A program made the translations under genes and the position numbers. DNA of 64,000 nucleotides from NCBI RefSeq assembly GCF_000092045.1, contig NC_007761.1, positions 933,001 through 997,000 of the forward strand, in the 5' to 3' direction. The stretch's first letter is position 1. The number at the start of each line of letters is the position of its first letter. The stretch comes from Rhizobium etli CFN 42 (GTDB taxonomy: Bacteria > Pseudomonadota > Alphaproteobacteria > Rhizobiales > Rhizobiaceae). This document shows positions 46,042 to 54,552 of the stretch, in pieces. The notes beneath the pieces were generated by a model. That model saw nothing but the letters and a program-made list of their open reading frames with translations. It did no database searches and was not told the DNA's origin.

Positions 46042-46650
46042 TTAACTTCCATGCCGCCGAATGCGGCGCGCGTCAATCGCAGCGGCCACATTATCCGCGT
46101 CCTTCAGCGTCAGAATGATCAGCGGCGCAAGCAGGCTCGTCGGCCGGACCTTCAGCCCGCGAGCTTTGTGCGCCTCGCGGATCGCCTGATAGCGGTTGAC
46201 GATCTCTGGAACGAAACGCAGTACCAGGCCGAGCGCGAGGCCGATATCGTCGGCCTGAACCCGGCCGGTGCGTTCGAGCGGGCGGGCGAGCGCCGTCACC
46301 TCGTCGATGAACTCGGTAATGGTCGTCGTCGCCGTCACGCTGGCGGCGAGAAGCATCAGCGCCGTCAGCCGCAGCACCGGCACGAGTGCCGCCTGCCAAG
46401 GGTTGAAGATGAGGTTGAAGAGGGCGACAACCGCAATCGTCAGGAAGATCGGCCGCAGCCGTAGCAACGCCTCGCCGATCGGCAGGCCGACCGTACCGTA
46501 GAGAACCGCCGCCACCAGCACGGCACCCGAGAGCAGAAGCAGATTGTGGCTGATGAACAGCAGGATGGCGAAGGCCGTCAGCGACAGGAGCTTTGCCCGC
46601 GGCGAGAGCCGGTGCATGCGGCTGTTGCCTTCGACGTAGAGCGATTGCAT
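46042..46650 (-). CDS. bioN: Energy-coupling factor transmembrane protein BioN
   Basis: A 202-residue EcfT-type membrane protein with several hydrophobic helices and the typical cytoplasmic motif region (ARPLERTGRVQADDIGLAL, about 121-139) ending in KARGLKV, which couples to the ATPase. Its ATG overlaps the bioM stop by one base and it lies 24 bp before bioY. With BioM and BioY it forms the tripartite biotin importer. Confidence 0.9.
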   Translation of the reverse strand: MQSLYVEGNSRMHRLSPRAKLLSLTAFAILLFISHNLLLLSGAVLVAAVLYGTVGLPIGEALLRLRPIFLTIAVVALFNLIFNPWQAALVPVLRLTALMLLAASVTATTTITEFIDEVTALARPLERTGRVQADDIGLALGLVLRFVPEIVNRYQAIREAHKARGLKVRPTSLLAPLIILTLKDADNVAAAIDARRIRRHGS

Positions 46651-47324
46651 CAGGCGGCGATCTCCCTGTAGCGGGCGATGGCTTCGGCCGCCGGCTCATC
46701 GGCGGCGAGCCGACCCTCGTGAAACACGAGCACCCGCTCGAAACCGGCGATCAGCTCGAGGTCGTGGGTGATGACGATGGCGCTTTCCGGCAGTCCGGCG
46801 ATGATCCTCTCGACCAGCGCCCGGTTTTTGAGGTCGAGCTGGTTGGTCGGCTCGTCGAGGATGAGAATGCCCGGGCCGGTCGCCAGCACCGAGCAGAGCG
46901 CGGCCACCTGCAGCTCCCCGCCGGAGAGCTCGTGCGCTCGGCGATCGGCCAGCGCCTCGGCGCCGAAGCGGGCCAGCACCCCCTCGACCCTTGCCTCGAT
47001 CTCCGCCTTGCTGAGGCCGCGCCGCTTCAGCCCGAAGGCAATGTCGTCCTTGACGATCGGCAGGATGATCTGGTTCTGCGGCGACTGAAAGATGAAGCCG
47101 ACATCGGTGACAACCGTCTTCTCGTCGGCCGTATCGCGGCCGTTGACGATGACGCGGCCGGTGGTAGGCTTGGTCAACCCGTTGATCAGCCGCGCAAAGG
47201 TGGTCTTGCCCGAGCCGTTCAGCCCGATGACGCCGATGCGTTTGCCGGTGATAGCGAGCGTCAGCGGCTCCAGCGCCACCCGCGCTCCGAAACTGACACC
47301 CGCACTTTCGAATTGAATGTTCAA
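46650..47324 (-). CDS. bioM: Biotin transport ATP-binding protein BioM
   Basis: A 224-residue ABC ATPase. Walker A is GLNGSGKTTFARL near residues 34-46, the Q-loop is FQSPQNQI near 80-87, the ABC signature is LSGGELQVAALCSVLA near 129-144, and Walker B is ILILDEPTNQLDL near 148-160. The start is a TTG at 47324 with AAGG a few bases upstream. It is the first gene of bioMNY. I see no TTATCTATAA-like BioR box upstream, although rhizobial bioMNY is often BioR-controlled. Confidence 0.92.
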   Translation of the reverse strand: MNIQFESAGVSFGARVALEPLTLAITGKRIGVIGLNGSGKTTFARLINGLTKPTTGRVIVNGRDTADEKTVVTDVGFIFQSPQNQIILPIVKDDIAFGLKRRGLSKAEIEARVEGVLARFGAEALADRRAHELSGGELQVAALCSVLATGPGILILDEPTNQLDLKNRALVERIIAGLPESAIVITHDLELIAGFERVLVFHEGRLAADEPAAEAIARYREIAA

Positions 47325-47412
47325 ACCAACTACCTTGCATTCGGTGACGTGACACAGGAGGTCAACATCATGCGACGCTTGAGCGCCTTATATTGGGGAG
47401 ATTTACGAAACA

Positions 47413-47551
47413 GCCCCTCATCCGGCTGCCGCCACCTTCTCCCCGTAAACGGCGCGAAGGGGATATGCCGCGACCTCTCCGTCCCCAGTTGCCTCTCATG
47501 GGGCACGTCCCCTTTCCCCGTCAGAACGGGGAGAGGGCTAGGGTGAGGGGC
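47413..47551. repeat. RIME-like palindromic intergenic repeat, complete reversed copy
   Basis: A 139-bp copy in reverse orientation relative to 18289-18415, sharing its middle and both ends (GCCCCTCA to TGAGGGGC). It lies between the divergent bioM and YcaQ-type genes, where it could affect either promoter. Confidence 0.7.
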
Positions 47552-47669
47552 AGAAATCGGCGCCAACCTGACAGCGCTCCTTCTATACGGTTGACCCTCC
47601 TCGGTGAAAGAGCAAATCTCGCTGTCGATATCGGGTGGCTAGGAAGATTTTCCGCGTTATGATATCGCC

Positions 47670-48860
47670 ATGACGAATCTGCTGTCCAATTCCGATGCCC
47701 GCCGCGTCTTTCTTGCCAAGCAGGGCCTCAGCGCCCCACCAAACCGCGCCTTGACCAAGGCCGGCCTGCTGCAGTTGATCCACGATCTCGGCTTCGTCCA
47801 GGTGGACAGTATCCAGACGGTGGAGCGGGCGCATCATCAGATCCTGTTTTCCCGCAACCAAACCTATCGGCGCGAGCATCTGAAGGCGCTGCTCGAAAAG
47901 GAACGTGCGCTGTTCGAGCACTGGACGCACGACGCCTCGATCCTGCCCAGCGCCTTCTTCGTCTATTGGAAGCACAAATTCCGCCATCAGGAGAAGGTCT
48001 TGGTCGAGCGCTGGCGCAAGTGGCGCGGCGAGGGTTTCGAGGCGGCTTTCGAGGAGACCTATGAGCGTGTCCGTCGCGACGGCGCGATGCTGGCGCGCGA
48101 CGTCAAAGCGGACGGCCATGTGTCCGGCGGCTGGTGGAACTGGCATCCGAACAAGACGGCGCTCGAATATTTCTGGCACACCGGCAAGTTCGCCATCGCC
48201 GGCCGCTCGAATTTCCAGAAGATCTATGATTTGACCGAGCGGGTCATTCCGGCGGAATTCCGCGAGCCGGAGGTCAGCCGGGAAGACTTCGTCGACTGGG
48301 CCTGCCGCAGCGCGCTCACCCGCCTCGGCTTTGCCACGCATGGCGAGATCGCAGCCTTCTGGAACCTCGTCTCGCCTGAGGAAGCCAAGGCCTGGGTATC
48401 GGCCCATCGCGACGAGCTGACCGAAGTGCTGATCGAGCCGGCGACCGGCGACAAGCCGCGCGCCTCCTGGGCCTTCGCCGATTTCTTCTCGGCGCTCGAC
48501 AGTCATCCCGACGCACCGCCGCGCATCCGCGTGCTCAGCCCCTTCGACCCGATGATCCGCGACCGCAACCGCACCGAACGCCTGTTCGGCTTCTTCTACC
48601 GCATCGAAGTCTTCGTGCCCGAGCCGAAGCGCGAATATGGCTATTACGTCTTCCCGCTGCTCGAAGGCGACAGGCTGATCGGCCGCATCGATATGAAGGC
48701 GGACCGGAAGAAATCGACACTCGATGTCAAGCGGCTCTGGCTGGAACCGGGCGTCAAGCCGTCGGCAGGAAGGCTGGAGAAGCTGGAAGCGGAATTGGAG
48801 CGGGTGGCGCGGTTTGCCGGGGTGGAAAAGGTGGTGTTGCTGGAAGGGTGGAGGGGGTAA
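47670..48860 (+). CDS. Winged-helix DNA glycosylase, YcaQ/AlkX family
   Basis: A 396-residue protein of the YcaQ family, which unhooks interstrand DNA crosslinks in characterised members. The signature QVDSIQTVERAHHQILFSR (about 47-65) includes the QVDSI motif usual in the family's catalytic region. Later conserved stretches are EHWTHDASILPSAFF near 87-101 and LSPFDPMIRDRNRTERLFGF near 289-308. The C-terminal portion ends in a KVVLLEGWRG strand. It is monocistronic. Confidence 0.88.
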   Translation: MTNLLSNSDARRVFLAKQGLSAPPNRALTKAGLLQLIHDLGFVQVDSIQTVERAHHQILFSRNQTYRREHLKALLEKERALFEHWTHDASILPSAFFVYWKHKFRHQEKVLVERWRKWRGEGFEAAFEETYERVRRDGAMLARDVKADGHVSGGWWNWHPNKTALEYFWHTGKFAIAGRSNFQKIYDLTERVIPAEFREPEVSREDFVDWACRSALTRLGFATHGEIAAFWNLVSPEEAKAWVSAHRDELTEVLIEPATGDKPRASWAFADFFSALDSHPDAPPRIRVLSPFDPMIRDRNRTERLFGFFYRIEVFVPEPKREYGYYVFPLLEGDRLIGRIDMKADRKKSTLDVKRLWLEPGVKPSAGRLEKLEAELERVARFAGVEKVVLLEGWRG

Positions 48861-49197
48861 GCGAATTATCCGCTGCCCGTTACCCCGCACTCCCTCGTTC
48901 CTGTCCTAGGGGCAAGCCCAGGGTCAAGCTCGAAAACAGGAATGAGAGAGAGCGTAGTAAGTGCCCGCTTAATGAAGTACCTGCCGCGGTATGTCTCTGT
49001 ACGCCGCCGGCGAGTTTGGCAAGAACGTCAACCACCTATCCGCCATCCCAGGCCTCGAGCCTGGGATCCATGCGGCTGCTGCTGACGTATCGGGCGTGGA
49101 TGCTCGGCTCAAGGCCCAGCATGACCGAGGGTGGGGTAGGCAGGAGAGACCATTCACGGCGCAGACGCGCGGTTCAGACATGCTCTAGTGCCTGATT
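48861..49197. other. Intergenic region with palindromic repeats
   Basis: A 337-bp gap between convergent genes with no gene. It contains an inverted repeat, CTCGTTCCTGT at 48894-48904 against 48936-48946 (10 of 11), and a perfect hairpin at 49045-49067 with 9-bp arms and a 5-base loop. The composition resembles scattered rhizobial intergenic repeats but is a different family from the copies noted above. Confidence 0.5.
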
Positions 49198-50130
49198 TTA
49201 AGTGGCGTGATGTTCAAGCCGGGAAGCTGCGCCGAGCCGGAAATTGTCCCGAGCCCATGATGCAAATGTAGTCGGCGTCTTGCCTGCTACCCTGTTCGCG
49301 CGCGCGATTTGATCGTCGTGTGAGCCCGGTCCAAGATAGGTGTAGGTCTCGTAATAGGCCAGCGTATCACCTAACGCGTCAGCCCCGGGGAAGAAGCCTG
49401 CGTATACCTCCCGAGGAACCTGGGTGAACGAGACCTTGTGGCCCAACTGGTTCAACGTGTCTACGAGTTCATTGAAGCTCAGGAAGGCGCCGACCAGCGG
49501 AAGATATGCGCCGTTGCCAGTTTCTTCCGGATGTGCGAATGCACCAGCCACGATGTTGCCCAGTTCGTTGACGTCGCCAGTGTGAAGGCAACGTACCGTC
49601 GGATCGATAGGCAGCGTCCAACCCAAGCTTCCATCCTGCTGCACTTGCGGACCGTATGGTCCCGCGAAGTTCTGATAGTAGGCGGGCGGTATGACAAAGG
49701 TGTGCCGTGGAAATCCGGCATTCTTCACAAACGAGTCAACCTTAGCCTTCCCGGTGAATTGGGGAACGTCGAACTTGCCGCCGCTGATCGCCTCGACGTT
49801 TGGAAGGGTCGACCAGATGAGATGGTTGACGCCTGCAGCTTTCGCGGCCTGAATCGCCGCCGTTGCCTGCTTGATCTCGTCGATGCCGTCTTGCCAGAAG
49901 TTGGTGACGAGAAAGACGCCGTGCACGCCGTCGAGGGCCGCTGCAAGCGTCTCCGGCCGGTCCAGATCCGCAGCGACGACTTCATCTGCGACGCCCTTGT
50001 ACTTGCCCGGGTCGCGCGAGAGCGCGCGCACATTGAACTGGCCGTTCGTCTTCAGGGCCCGCACAACGCCGCCGCCCTGGTTTCCCGTCGCACCGAACAC
50101 GGCGATCAGTTTCTTTCCGTTGGATACCAT
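49198..50130 (-). CDS. NmrA/HSCARG family NAD(P)-binding protein
   Basis: A 310-residue Rossmann-fold protein. The dinucleotide-binding motif FGATGNQGGGVVRAL is near residues 12-26, with ARALSRDP following. The NmrA-like centre VFLVTNFWQDGIDEIKQATA is near 74-93. Family members act as NADP sensors or oxidoreductases; the active Tyr-x-x-x-Lys of dehydrogenases is not clearly conserved. The start is ATG 50130 with GAAAGAG upstream; a GTG at 50145 is in frame. It is divergent from a LysR gene across 144 bp. Confidence 0.83.
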   Translation of the reverse strand: MVSNGKKLIAVFGATGNQGGGVVRALKTNGQFNVRALSRDPGKYKGVADEVVAADLDRPETLAAALDGVHGVFLVTNFWQDGIDEIKQATAAIQAAKAAGVNHLIWSTLPNVEAISGGKFDVPQFTGKAKVDSFVKNAGFPRHTFVIPPAYYQNFAGPYGPQVQQDGSLGWTLPIDPTVRCLHTGDVNELGNIVAGAFAHPEETGNGAYLPLVGAFLSFNELVDTLNQLGHKVSFTQVPREVYAGFFPGADALGDTLAYYETYTYLGPGSHDDQIARANRVAGKTPTTFASWARDNFRLGAASRLEHHAT

Positions 50131-50274
50131 CTGTAGCTCTTTCACTTTCAGCTTGAGGCGCGCCGCGCTGACGCGGAAGCGGCCCTCTCGATCATCTGCG
50201 GCACCATCTTGCGGCGGATCGAAATTCGTAACAATGCTTCAACAGTTGACATCATTTGCCAGGATTTGATCCAT

Positions 50275-51273
50275 ATGAGCGATCCCGTGGAAACCGCCGA
50301 ACTCGTCGCCTTCACCAAGACGGTCGACGCCAAGTCCCTCTCTCGTGCCGCCGCCGAGCTGCGCGTTCCGCGCGCGACCGTGAGCCGCCGTCTTGCTCGC
50401 CTCGAGGAGCGTCTGGGCGCGCGGCTGCTGCGCCGCACCACGCGCAGCCTTGTCCTCACGGATATCGGAGAGGTGTTCTATCGGCAGGCCTGCATCGCGC
50501 TTAAGGCCGTGCGGCTCGCCGAACAGAGCGTGCGGATGACCGACGATGTCGTGCGCGGCGATCTACGCGTCTCGGTGCCGCCGATGATGAGCGTGAGCTT
50601 CCATGCGATGCTCTGCGAATTCGCCAGCCTCTACCCAGAGCTGCGCGTCCATGTTCACATCTCGAACCAGCTCGTTGATATCCTCCACGGCGGCTACGAC
50701 GTCGCGCTTCGTGCCAGCAGCCAGCTCCAGCCCGGCCTCATCGCGCGCACGCTTTTTCGCGACCCGATGATCGCTGTCGCGGCGCCCGCCTATCTGGCCG
50801 GTCGCGGCACGCCGCGTACGCAACGCGATCTGCGGACCCACCGCTGCCTTCTTGGCTTTGCGCGCGGCGAGCTGCCGGAGACCCACTGGCCACTGGCCTC
50901 CGGCGGTAAGCTCCACGTCGACGGCGCTTTCTTTTCGAACGACATCGCCCTGTTGTGCGACGCCGCCATAAGCGGGCTTGGCATCGCGCTCCTTCCGCGC
51001 GGCCTCGTGTCGCCGCACCTCGAAAGCGGCGCGCTCGTGCAGGTGCTTGCCGGCGTCCTCGGCGCCGAAATGCAGATCGCGCTCGTCTACCCCGAGCGCG
51101 CGTTCTTGCCGCCTCAAGTGCGCGCTTTTATCGACGCGGTCGCGGCCTGGGTGCCGCGCGAGCTTGTCGCAAACCAACATAATTCACAGCGCGAGCCGTC
51201 GGGCGCCGTAAGACGGGCGAAGGAGGCTGCGCCTCGCTCGAGCAAGAAAGCTTCTAGAGCTTTTTCGGGTTAG
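50275..51273 (+). CDS. LysR family transcriptional regulator
   Basis: A 332-residue LysR protein. The winged helix is at the N-terminus, with AELRVPRATVSRRLARLEER (about residues 27-46) as the recognition region. The effector domain covers about 90-295. The last 30 residues, after VPRELVANQ, are Ser/Lys/Arg-rich and unlike a normal LysR end. The final codons and the TAG lie inside the left arm of the 359-bp repeat element at 51254-51612, so that element probably replaced the original C-terminus. It is divergent from the NmrA-like gene and probably regulates it. Confidence 0.88.
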   Translation: MSDPVETAELVAFTKTVDAKSLSRAAAELRVPRATVSRRLARLEERLGARLLRRTTRSLVLTDIGEVFYRQACIALKAVRLAEQSVRMTDDVVRGDLRVSVPPMMSVSFHAMLCEFASLYPELRVHVHISNQLVDILHGGYDVALRASSQLQPGLIARTLFRDPMIAVAAPAYLAGRGTPRTQRDLRTHRCLLGFARGELPETHWPLASGGKLHVDGAFFSNDIALLCDAAISGLGIALLPRGLVSPHLESGALVQVLAGVLGAEMQIALVYPERAFLPPQVRAFIDAVAAWVPRELVANQHNSQREPSGAVRRAKEAAPRSSKKASRAFSG

Positions 51274-51612
51274 CTTGGAGCATTCTGCCGGAGCAGGTTT
51301 TCGTCAGGGCAGAGGCGATTGGCGATGGGCATACCTCCAGCTACGTCCGAGCCGATCGCCTCTGATCCTGGCGGAAACATGCCCGGCCCACCGGCCGCAC
51401 CGCTTCGCCGTGGCGAAGCGATCAGTGCGTCCGGCGATTTCCAAGTCTTGCAGATTTGCCGGGCAAATCTGCGGGAGGGTTGGCTGAAACGGGCCGGCTG
51501 ATCGACCGGCCGGCTTGGCCGTAGAGCTGGGCTACGACGCGCGCCGGCCGGTCGACCATCCGACTCCGTTTGAGCCAACAGAATGCTTCAATCTAACCCG
51601 GAAAAGCTCTAG
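51254..51612. mobile_element. MITE-like element with 34-bp terminal inverted repeats
   Basis: Two 34-bp arms, 51254-51287 and 51579-51612, are inverted repeats matching at 31 of 34 positions. The 291 bp between them holds secondary inverted repeats (for example GCAGAGGCGAT near 51319 against ATCGCCTCTG near 51355) but no credible gene. This is the structure of a miniature inverted-repeat element. No flanking target duplication is clear by eye. The left arm supplies the stop codon of the upstream LysR gene. Confidence 0.6.
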
Positions 51613-51696
51613 CTGGTTGTCTTTCGCTGGCGACGATCGGTGGGTCAGTTTCCCACCGATCTCAGCCGCTCGCATTTATGGGGGGCACTGCCTGGA

Positions 51697-52800
51697 CTAG
51701 CAGATCTCCGTCTTGCTGATCTTGATGCCGAACCCTTCCAGACCGACATAGTGGCGCTCGCGGCTGGTGAGCAGCTTGATCGAGCTGACGCCGAGATCCT
51801 TGAGGATCTGGGCGCCGAGGCCGATTTCCAGCCATTCGCTTTCGCGGCTCTGCGCTTCGGCATGGGCTTCGCGGCCCTGGTTGCGCGCTTTGCGGCCATT
51901 GTCATAATGGCCGACGCCGACGGAGCCTTCACGCAGGTAGACGATGATGCCGCGCCCTTCCGCGGCGATCTTCTCCATGTAGAAATCGACCGGGCTCTTC
52001 CTGCCGAAAAGATCCTCGGCGACATTTTCCGGATGCAGGCGCACGGGGATGTCGACGCCGTCGCGGATGTCGCCGAAGACGACGGCGAGATGCTGCATCG
52101 GGTCCCAGGGCAGGGCATAGGTATGGGCCTTGGCCTTGCCGAAGGGCGTGTCGATGTCGAAGCTCGCGCCGTGCTCGACCAACGTTTCCTTGCGCTGGCG
52201 ATAGGCGATGAGATCGGCGACGGAGACGAGCTTCAGCCCGTGCTGCTCGGCGAATTCGACCACCTGCGGACCGCGGGTGACTGTGCCGTCGTCATTGACC
52301 AGTTCGGAGATCACGCCGATCGGCGGCAGGCCGGCGAGGCGGCAGAGATCGACGGCGGCTTCCGTATGGCCGGAGCGCATCAGCACGCCGCCTTCGCGCG
52401 AAACCAGCGGGAAGATGTGGCCGGGACGGACGAAATCGGCCGCCCCGACATTCGGGTTGGCGAGGTTGCGCACCGTCAGCGTCCGGTCGTCGGCCGAGAT
52501 GCCGGTCGTCGTGCCGTGCTTGAAATCGACCGAGACGGTGAAGGCGGTCGTGTGGGCGGAATCGTTTTCCGCCACCATGGCGTTGAGGTTGAGGCGTTTG
52601 GCCTCTTCCTTCGGCATCGGCGCGCAGACGATGCCGGAGGTGTGGCGCACGATGAAGGCCATCTTTTCCGGCGTGGTGTGCACGGCGGCGACGATCAGGT
52701 CGCCCTCGTTCTCGCGGTCATTGTCGTCCATGACGACGACGATTTCGCCGGCCTCGAAGGCCCTGATGGCGTCGACGACGCGTTTCTGATCGTAAGACAT
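51697..52800 (-). CDS. ribB: 3,4-dihydroxy-2-butanone 4-phosphate synthase with degenerate GCHII domain (RibBX)
   Basis: A 367-residue two-domain protein. The N-terminal RibB domain (about 1-205) carries the active-site segments VVMDDNDRENEGDLIVAA (about 22-39) and RSGHTEAAVDLCRLAG near 142-157. It makes the four-carbon precursor of riboflavin from ribulose 5-phosphate. The C-terminal half aligns with GTP cyclohydrolase II, but the zinc ligands are lost: the usual HSECLTGD and RCDCG are replaced by HPENVAED and SPVDF. GCHII activity must come from another gene. AGGAG lies before the ATG. It is 8 bp downstream of aroC. Confidence 0.92.
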   Translation of the reverse strand: MSYDQKRVVDAIRAFEAGEIVVVMDDNDRENEGDLIVAAVHTTPEKMAFIVRHTSGIVCAPMPKEEAKRLNLNAMVAENDSAHTTAFTVSVDFKHGTTTGISADDRTLTVRNLANPNVGAADFVRPGHIFPLVSREGGVLMRSGHTEAAVDLCRLAGLPPIGVISELVNDDGTVTRGPQVVEFAEQHGLKLVSVADLIAYRQRKETLVEHGASFDIDTPFGKAKAHTYALPWDPMQHLAVVFGDIRDGVDIPVRLHPENVAEDLFGRKSPVDFYMEKIAAEGRGIIVYLREGSVGVGHYDNGRKARNQGREAHAEAQSRESEWLEIGLGAQILKDLGVSSIKLLTSRERHYVGLEGFGIKISKTEIC

Positions 52801-52808
52801 GGACGCTC

Positions 52809-53906
52809 CTATTTCAGACGGCCGGTCTGGCCGCGGTCGCGAAGATAATGATCGGCGATCGCGCAGGCGACCATCGCCTCGCCGATCGGCACGGCGCGGA
52901 TGCCGACGCAGGGGTCGTGCCGGCCCTTGGTGCGGACATCGACATTCTTGCCGTCGGCATCGATCGACTGGCGTTCGGTCAGGATCGAGGAGGTCGGCTT
53001 GACGGCGAAACGCGCCACAACAGGCTGTCCGGTCGAGATCCCACCGAGAATACCGCCGGCATTGTTGGAAAGAAAGATCGGCGTGCCGTCATTGCCCATG
53101 CGCATCGCGTCGGCATTGTCTTCGCCTGAGGTTTCGGCCGCGGCAAAGCCGTTGCCGATCTCCACGCCCTTGACGGCGTTGATGGACATCAGCAGCGAGG
53201 CGATGTCCTGGTCGAGCTTCGAATAGATCGGCGCGCCTAGACCGGCGGGCACGCCTTCGGCGATCACTTCGATCACCGCGCCGATCGACGAGCCGGCCTT
53301 GCGAATGCCGTCGAGATACTCTTCCCAGACCGGCACGATCGCCGCATCGGGGGAGAAGAACGGGTTCTGATCGACCTGGTCCCAGTCCCAGTTGCGGCGG
53401 TCGATCTTGTGCTTGCCGATCTGCACCAGCGCGCCGCGCACGGTCACACCGGGAACGACCAGGCGGGCGATGCCGCCGGCTGCAACCCGCGCGGCGGTTT
53501 CGCGCGCCGAGGAGCGGCCGCCGCCGCGGTAGTCGCGGATGCCGTATTTCAGGTCATAGGTATAGTCGGCATGGCCGGGGCGGTATTGCCGGGCGATCTC
53601 GCCATAATCCTTGGAGCGCTGGTCGGTGTTCTCGATCAGCATCGAGATCGGCGTGCCTGTTGATGTCATCGTCTCGCCATCGGCATCGAGCATGACGCCG
53701 GACAGCACCTTGACGAGGTCGTCCTCGCGCCGTTGCGTGACGAAGCGGGATTGGCCAGGCTTGCGCTTGTCGAGCCAGACCTGGAGATCTTCAAGCTTGA
53801 AGCGCAGCCCCGGAGGGCAGCCGTCGACGACGCAGCCGAGCGCCGGACCATGGCTTTCGCCCCAGGTGGTTACGCGGAAGAGGTGACCGAATGTATTGTG
53901 CGACAT
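52809..53906 (-). CDS. aroC: Chorismate synthase
   Basis: A 365-residue enzyme that makes chorismate from 5-enolpyruvylshikimate 3-phosphate, the last common step of aromatic synthesis; it needs reduced FMN. Family signatures are [18 protein letters not shown] near residues 6-23, [20 protein letters not shown] (about 106-125) and the FMN-phosphate region [15 protein letters not shown] (about 127-141). The start is ATG 53906; a 26-codon extension upstream lacks family sequence. It is followed by ribB 8 bp later, which links it to flavin supply. Confidence 0.95.
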   Translation of the reverse strand: MSHNTFGHLFRVTTWGESHGPALGCVVDGCPPGLRFKLEDLQVWLDKRKPGQSRFVTQRREDDLVKVLSGVMLDADGETMTSTGTPISMLIENTDQRSKDYGEIARQYRPGHADYTYDLKYGIRDYRGGGRSSARETAARVAAGGIARLVVPGVTVRGALVQIGKHKIDRRNWDWDQVDQNPFFSPDAAIVPVWEEYLDGIRKAGSSIGAVIEVIAEGVPAGLGAPIYSKLDQDIASLLMSINAVKGVEIGNGFAAAETSGEDNADAMRMGNDGTPIFLSNNAGGILGGISTGQPVVARFAVKPTSSILTERQSIDADGKNVDVRTKGRHDPCVGIRAVPIGEAMVACAIADHYLRDRGQTGRLK

Positions 53907-54258
53907 GTGTTCCCACGGTGGCGCCAGGGCCGGTCGCCGCCGGCCGCGCCATTGCTTCAAAAAGGCGCGACACTCATAGGCCAAAAAGCCGTCGAGGCAA
54001 AAGCCTTTCTTTGCGTCAAACCGGCCGCTGCCGAAATGCTGTTTCCCTGCGCGCCAGGGATAGCCGCCAGGATACCGGCCACGGGACGACGCAGCGGCCG
54101 CGAGGCGGACGCGGGGGGTTAACAGGACATCTTGATTATATTTAAAATCCTATTCATCAATTGGGCGGGAAAAGCCATTGTTACGGGCAATTTTCGCCAT
54201 ATTCAGGAGCTTATCTGTGGCCAGTGTTCTCGTGCAGCGTTTCAAAAGGATTGTTGCA
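53907..54258. other. Divergent regulatory region, aroC and DUF1344 gene
   Basis: A 352-bp stretch with no gene. It ends with an AT-rich block (about 54120-54200) that likely holds the DUF1344 promoter. I see no inverted repeat or riboswitch fold. Confidence 0.4.
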
Positions 54259-54519
54259 ATGCGTTTCGTCGTCGCCACGCTTTTGGCCACAGCAAGTTTC
54301 CTGTCGCCGATGAGCGGCTTTGCCGAGAGCGCCGATGTCGAGGCGACGATCAAGAAGGTCGACACGGCCAATCTCGTGCTGACGCTCGACGACGGCAAGA
54401 CCTATCAGGCACCCGAGGAGTTCAACTTCGACGGCCTCGAAGCCGGCGTCAAAGTGATCGTCTTCTATACCGAAATTGACGGCAAACGCGTCATCAACGA
54501 TCTCGATATCGTCAAGTAG
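54259..54519 (+). CDS. DUF1344 domain-containing exported protein
   Basis: An 86-residue protein with a signal peptide (residues 1-22, cleavage near GFAES) and a small beta-strand domain: DVEATIKKVDTANLVLTLDD, then QAPEEFNFDGLEAGVKV and VFYTE. This is the DUF1344 family, common in Rhizobiales and of unknown function, probably periplasmic. AAGGA lies 9 nt before ATG 54259. It is monocistronic and converges with a histidine phosphatase gene. Confidence 0.85.
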   Translation: MRFVVATLLATASFLSPMSGFAESADVEATIKKVDTANLVLTLDDGKTYQAPEEFNFDGLEAGVKVIVFYTEIDGKRVINDLDIVK

Positions 54520-54524
54520 GCGGT

Positions 54525-54547
54525 CCTACGGCCTAGATCGGCGTAGG
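54525..54547. terminator. Weak hairpin between convergent DUF1344 and phosphatase genes
   Basis: Six-base arms CCTACG (54525-54530) and CGTAGG (54542-54547) with an 11-base loop; no T-run. A possible weak bidirectional terminator. Confidence 0.35.
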
Positions 54548-54552
54548 AAGTT

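Noticed and set aside
53985..54175. Short open frames upstream of the DUF1344 gene
   Set aside because: Poor codon bias, no ribosome-binding site, and they disagree with the clear signal-peptide start at 54259.
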